DNA of 64,000 nt from Spongiimicrobium salis. GTDB taxonomy: Bacteria > Bacteroidota > Bacteroidia > Flavobacteriales > Flavobacteriaceae. The notes under the pieces were generated by a model that had not been told where the DNA came from, did no database searches, and saw only the letters and a program-made list of their open reading frames with translations. Location of the stretch: the NCBI RefSeq assembly GCF_043678055.1, contig NZ_JBHEQA010000006.1, forward strand, positions 166,555 to 230,554. The letters run 5' to 3'. Position numbers and translations under genes: made by a program. This document shows positions 60,564-64,000 of this stretch, in pieces. The stretch's first letter is position 1. Every line of letters begins with the position of its first letter.

Positions 60564-61871
60564 ATGATGCTAGCTACAAGTACAATGGGTACAATTCTGA
60601 TTACCGTAGTTGCCTTTATGGTATTACTACTTTTATTGGTAGCCCTATTGCTTTTTACGAAAGAAAAACTATCCCCATCCGGACCTGTTACGGTGACGAT
60701 CAATGGTGAAAAGAAAGTGGAAGTGGCCTCAGGAAGTTCTTTGTTGACCACCTTGGGGAATCAAAAGATATTTCTTCCTTCCGCTTGTGGAGGTGGAGGA
60801 ACCTGTATCCAATGCGAATGTCATGTGCTTTCTGGAGGTGGGGAGGCACTGCCCACAGAAACACCGCACTTCTCCAAAAAAGAATTGAATCATGGTGCAC
60901 GTTTGGCCTGTCAAGTGAAAGTAAAGCAGGATATGGAAATTACCATTCCGGAAGAAGTATTCGGAATTAAGAAATGGGAAGGTACCGTAGTACGTAACTA
61001 CAATGTGGCTTCCTTTATCAAAGAGTTTGTGGTAGAGATTCCTGAAGACATGAATTATAAGGCCGGGGGATATATCCAAATTGAGATACCTAATTGTGAG
61101 ATCAAGTATTCGGATATTGATATTACGGCACACCCAGAAGAGCACGATAGTCCAGATAAATTCCAAGCGGAATGGGATAAATTTAACCTATGGCCCTTGG
61201 TCATGAAGAATAATGAGACGGTAGAAAGAGCGTATTCCATGGCTTCTTTCCCTGCAGAAGGACGAGAAATTATGTTGAACGTTCGTATTGCCACCCCACC
61301 ATGGGATCGATCCAAGAATGGATGGATGGATGTAAATCCTGGAGTAGCCTCTTCGTATATTTTTGCACAAAAACCAGGAGATAAAGTGATTATTTCAGGA
61401 CCTTATGGAGAATTCTTCATCAATGAGTCCGATGCAGAAATGTTGTATGTAGGTGGTGGTGCAGGAATGGCGCCGATGCGTTCGCATTTGTATCATCTAT
61501 TCAAAACCTTACAGACCAATCGTAAGGTGACCTACTGGTACGGAGGGCGTTCTAAACGAGAATTGTTCTACTTAGAGCATTTCTACGCTTTGGAGAAAGA
61601 ATTTCCAAACTTTAAATTCTACTTGGCCCTTTCCGAGCCTTTAGAAGAAGATAATTGGAAGGTCAAAGAAGATATTGATGCGCCGGGCGATGGTTTTGTC
61701 GGCTTTATTCACAATTGTGTGATCGACAACTATCTAAACCATCACGAAGCTCCTGAGGATATTGAACTGTATTTCTGTGGCCCACCTTTGATGAACAAGG
61801 CCGTACAGAAGATGGGAGAGGATTTTGGAATCCCTGATGAGAATATACGTTTTGATGATTTTGGTGGATAA
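60564..61871 (+). CDS. nqrF: Na+-NQR subunit F (NADH dehydrogenase, FAD, [2Fe-2S])
   Basis: A 435-residue subunit: one membrane helix, a ferredoxin domain with LPSACGGGGTCIQCECHVLS and a final LACQVKV cysteine, then a ferredoxin-NADP reductase-like part with FAD motif ERAYSMASFPAEG and NAD motifs LYVGGGAGMAPMRSHLYHLF and YFCGPPLMNKAVQ. It is the NADH entry point. A terminator follows. Confidence 0.97.
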   Translation: MMLATSTMGTILITVVAFMVLLLLLVALLLFTKEKLSPSGPVTVTINGEKKVEVASGSSLLTTLGNQKIFLPSACGGGGTCIQCECHVLSGGGEALPTETPHFSKKELNHGARLACQVKVKQDMEITIPEEVFGIKKWEGTVVRNYNVASFIKEFVVEIPEDMNYKAGGYIQIEIPNCEIKYSDIDITAHPEEHDSPDKFQAEWDKFNLWPLVMKNNETVERAYSMASFPAEGREIMLNVRIATPPWDRSKNGWMDVNPGVASSYIFAQKPGDKVIISGPYGEFFINESDAEMLYVGGGAGMAPMRSHLYHLFKTLQTNRKVTYWYGGRSKRELFYLEHFYALEKEFPNFKFYLALSEPLEEDNWKVKEDIDAPGDGFVGFIHNCVIDNYLNHHEAPEDIELYFCGPPLMNKAVQKMGEDFGIPDENIRFDDFGG

Positions 61872-61900
61872 ACCAAAGCACTAAAACCAATGAGATAACA

Positions 61901-61936
61901 AAAAAAACCGATGGACTTTGCACTATCGGTTTTTTT
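61901..61936 (+). terminator. Terminator after nqrF
   Basis: AAAAAAACCGAT / ATCGGTTTTTTT with a 12-nt loop. Confidence 0.8.
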
Positions 61937-61956
61937 ATCCAATACCATAAGCAACT

Positions 61957-62313
61957 ATGCGACCATTAACGGAACAAGAATTGCACAACCTCGCCATGAA
62001 TATTGTGGGGAGGGAATTGGAAGCGCAAGGCTATGAATTTATGGGGGTCAATAGCAAGCCCAAAAGAAATCCGCAATTTGTCTGTTTAAAGGATAAGGAG
62101 TTGCACTTTATTGTCGTGCGCAGCGTGGCTTTTCCAACAGACCCCGCTATTTATGATGAGGCACTTTTACAGAAGGTGAAGGATCATGCCCAAAAATCAG
62201 AAGCACGTACCTATTATGCTGGAGTGGGTTTGATCAATGCCTCCAATCCTGAAATGCCTGTCTATCTCAATGAAGAATATGTGGTGGATTATGAAGGACT
62301 TATTGAAATTTGA
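61957..62313 (+). CDS. Small conserved protein between nqr and apbE
   Basis: A 118-residue soluble protein (MRPLTEQELHNLAMNIVGRE). KRNPQFVCLKDKELHFIVVR and a C-terminal EMPVYLNEEYVVDYEGLI look like a small mixed alpha/beta, nuclease-like fold. In Flavobacteria such proteins are sometimes labelled NqrF by position only; it has no NqrF domain. It starts after the nqr terminator and ends 4 bp before apbE. Confidence 0.75.
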   Translation: MRPLTEQELHNLAMNIVGRELEAQGYEFMGVNSKPKRNPQFVCLKDKELHFIVVRSVAFPTDPAIYDEALLQKVKDHAQKSEARTYYAGVGLINASNPEMPVYLNEEYVVDYEGLIEI

Positions 62314-62317
62314 TGCT

Positions 62318-63328
62318 ATGAAAAAAATTGTTTTTCTGATGGGCCTATGTTTGGTGGCCTGTAAAACAAGCACTAAAGAACCGGTAAAGAACACACTCCG
62401 CGGAGGTGCTTTGGGGACTGGCTATGCCCTTACTTATTTTACAGATGAGACCATGTCCTTGCAAAAAGAGGTGGATTCTGTATTTGAAGTCATCAATAGA
62501 TCCATGTCTACTTATATTCCCGATTCCGATATTTCCAAAATCAACCAAGGCGATACCCGTCTGGTTGTCGATCATATGTTCCAGGAAGTGTTTTCCCTTT
62601 CCAAGACGATTCACGGGGCTACTCAGGGCTATTTTGACCCTACCGTGGGGGTTTTGGTAGATGCTTGGGGCTTTGGGCCCGGAGCGGTCAAAGAAATGGA
62701 TGCGGCCACGGTAGAAGACTTATTGAAGTTGGTAGGCTTTGATAAGGTAAGTATGACCTCGGACCATCGCATTTTGAAAGAAAACCCGGGAATTCGTTTC
62801 GACTTTAATGCCATTGCCAAGGGCTATGCTATCGATCGTTTGGCCGTCCTGCTGGACCAAAAAAAAGTAGAAAACTATTTGATCGAAGTAGGGGGGGAGA
62901 TCGTAGTAAAGGGTCAAAATGTACAAAAGCAAAAAGCCTGGTTGGTGGGCATCGATGATCCCGAAGTGGAAAACGGGCGGAGCAGCAAACGGCTGGTCCA
63001 CCTAAAAGATCAAGCCATGGCCTCTTCGGGGAACTATAGAAAATTTAGAATCGATTCCCTCAGCGGAAAGAAATATGTGCATACCATTGACCCAAAAACC
63101 GGCTATACCAAAAATGCCAACGTACTGGCCACGACCGTCATTGCCAAAACCTGCGCGGAAGCCGATGGCTACGCCACAGCCTTTATGGCCATGGACCTGG
63201 AAGCCTCTAAGGCCCTCTTATCGGCCCAAGATGCACTGGACGCTTACATCATCTACTTGGATGATCAAGGCGATGCCCAAGAGTATATGACCAAAGGCTT
63301 TGAAGCCCTGCTTGTTCCGGAACTATAG
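62318..63328 (+). CDS. apbE: FAD:protein FMN transferase (lipoprotein)
   Basis: A 336-residue flavinyltransferase that moves FMN from FAD onto threonines of NqrB and NqrC. The start MKKIVFLMGLCLVACKTS gives a lipoprotein signal; the longer frame reads into the preceding gene. Conserved parts: STYIPDSDISKINQG, GYFDPTVGVLVDAWGFGP, RFDFNAIAKGYAIDRLAVLL, YLIEVGGEIVVKG and HTIDPKTGYTKNANV. Confidence 0.95.
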   Translation: MKKIVFLMGLCLVACKTSTKEPVKNTLRGGALGTGYALTYFTDETMSLQKEVDSVFEVINRSMSTYIPDSDISKINQGDTRLVVDHMFQEVFSLSKTIHGATQGYFDPTVGVLVDAWGFGPGAVKEMDAATVEDLLKLVGFDKVSMTSDHRILKENPGIRFDFNAIAKGYAIDRLAVLLDQKKVENYLIEVGGEIVVKGQNVQKQKAWLVGIDDPEVENGRSSKRLVHLKDQAMASSGNYRKFRIDSLSGKKYVHTIDPKTGYTKNANVLATTVIAKTCAEADGYATAFMAMDLEASKALLSAQDALDAYIIYLDDQGDAQEYMTKGFEALLVPEL

Positions 63329-63450
63329 CGGCTATTGTCATTGCAAAATAACCCTCTTCATACTTAAAATAATCCCTTTTGAAATACACCAAAAAGGGTC
63401 GATAGCCGGAATCCCGAACGGATAAAACGTATCTTAGGGGGATGTAACGA

Positions 63451-63926
63451 GTTAGGCAACATTTGAAAAAACATATAATGAAATTAAAATTATTTATAGG
63501 CTGTTTATTTATATTGATATTTTTGGGTTGTAGAAATGATAAAGGAATAATTAAAGAGCTTCCTGAAATTTCAGAAACCGAAATTGAGTTTGACTTGAAT
63601 AATGCGATTAAGATATTTATTGATGAAAAAAATCAACTGCTTGTAGATAATGAAAAGGTTGATATGGATGAATTAAAAACAAAAGTTCGTGAATATGCAA
63701 TTGCCAATAAAGAGCAATCAGTTTTTTCTTTGAAAAATGCACCTGAATCGAGTTATGGTATTTTTGTCGAAGTTCAGGAATCTATAGTTGACGAAATTCG
63801 AAATTTACGAGAAGCACTATCGAAAGAAAAGTATAATATCACATTAGATAGTTTGACCAAACAACAACTATCTGAAATACGAAAAGTTTATCCTCAGAAT
63901 TGGATAGAATAAAAACGTTGCCTAAC
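63451..63926. repeat. Inverted repeat flanking the ExbD-like gene
   Basis: GTTAGGCAAC at 63451-63460 and its exact complement GTTGCCTAAC at 63917-63926; with four more gene-side bases 13 of 14 match. The GTTAGGC/GCCTAAC cores match the R'/R'' core sequences of integron attC sites, but no complete attC could be found within the window. Confidence 0.6.
63478..63912 (+). CDS. ExbD-like lipoprotein in an AT-rich cassette-like unit
   Basis: A 144-residue protein. Start MKLKLFIGCLFILIFLGC was chosen as a lipoprotein signal (a TTG five codons upstream is possible). The mature part matches the periplasmic domain of ExbD/TolR: INKDN-like IFIDEKNQLLVDNEKVDMDE, SSYGIFVEVQESIVDEIRNL, REALSKEKYNITLDSL, then LSEIRKVYPQNW. 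The membrane helix of ExbD, which carries the essential aspartate, is replaced by a lipid anchor. No ExbB or TonB is near. It is clearly more AT-rich than apbE. Confidence 0.7.
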   Translation: MKLKLFIGCLFILIFLGCRNDKGIIKELPEISETEIEFDLNNAIKIFIDEKNQLLVDNEKVDMDELKTKVREYAIANKEQSVFSLKNAPESSYGIFVEVQESIVDEIRNLREALSKEKYNITLDSLTKQQLSEIRKVYPQNWIE

Positions 63927-64000
63927 AAAGAACTGAGATAAAAAACAAACATATTCTTCCTTAATCTGAGACACTAGTATTCTAGGCCCATAGATTCAAA

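Noticed and set aside
61957..62313. Second NqrF
   Set aside because: Too short and without ferredoxin, FAD or NAD motifs; such naming comes from position only.
63374..63398. Terminator after apbE (CCCTTTT / AAAAAGGG hairpin)
   Set aside because: The stem is weak and no T run follows.
63320..63450. Complete attC site upstream of the ExbD-like gene
   Set aside because: Only the GTTAGGC core is present; no matching GCCTAAC partner or paired inner boxes occur in the 130 bp before it.

Overview
The window looks like chromosomal DNA from a marine member of the Flavobacteriaceae (Bacteroidota). Supporting signs are a six-subunit Na+-translocating NADH:quinone reductase, a short housekeeping sigma factor without region 1.1, type IX secretion parts (PorT, a Plug-type DUF5103 protein, a secreted protein with a C-terminal sorting domain), a TamL-type lipoprotein beta-barrel, an AccD without zinc-ribbon cysteines, and several promoters of the Bacteroidota type (-33 TTG, -7 TAnnTTTG). 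No rRNA, tRNA, CRISPR array or insertion sequence was seen. The left edge cuts a PKD-type surface lipoprotein gene.

Positions 0.8-4 kb hold accessory enzymes (secreted cysteine hydrolase, AraC regulator, flavin amine oxidase, AhpD-like protein). From about 14.7 kb down to 4.0 kb, all on the minus strand with gaps of 2-57 bp or short overlaps, runs a probable 13-gene operon. It encodes three different proteins carrying Rieske [2Fe-2S] domains (fused to an FMN glutamate-synthase-like domain, to a thiamine-diphosphate oxidase/synthase-like enzyme, and to a ferric-reductase-like membrane cytochrome b), several unknown small or membrane proteins, a potassium channel, a Na+/H+ antiporter, an outer membrane barrel and a stand-alone Pycsar-effector-like membrane protein. 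A Crp/Fnr regulator and a TPR histidine kinase/NarL-type regulator pair lie just upstream. This operon is the best candidate here for an undescribed redox and ion-homeostasis system.

Positions 19-25 kb hold YpdA-type reductase/rpe, a TetR/cysteine hydrolase pair with visible operators, a sulfurtransferase and rpoD. At 24.4-32 kb an HTH regulator faces a barrel gene across a promoter studded with direct repeats. Next come a lipoprotein / ECF sigma / membrane-anchored barrel operon, then pnp and rpsO. At 32-41 kb are lipoproteins, a T9SS cargo with four exact-period PKD-like repeats, accD, fructose-bisphosphate aldolase and tamL. At 41-50 kb are a TrmH-type methyltransferase, porT-ubiE, trkA-trkH, a zinc-type CDF transporter with an eight-histidine start, aminotransferase/desaturase and rsmG. 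At 51-55.6 kb are pruA, apaG, DUF3667 and the Plug gene. The window closes with nqrABCDEF, a small conserved gene, apbE (the flavinyltransferase that serves NqrB/C), and an AT-rich ExbD-like lipoprotein gene flanked by a cassette-like inverted repeat.

Regulatory logic is readable at several points: a palindrome shared by the two-component operon and the adjacent lipoprotein gene, TetR operators, HTH-regulator repeats, and an ECF-type promoter shared by the sigma operon and a second lipoprotein gene. All functional calls rest on reading motifs by eye; no database search was run.
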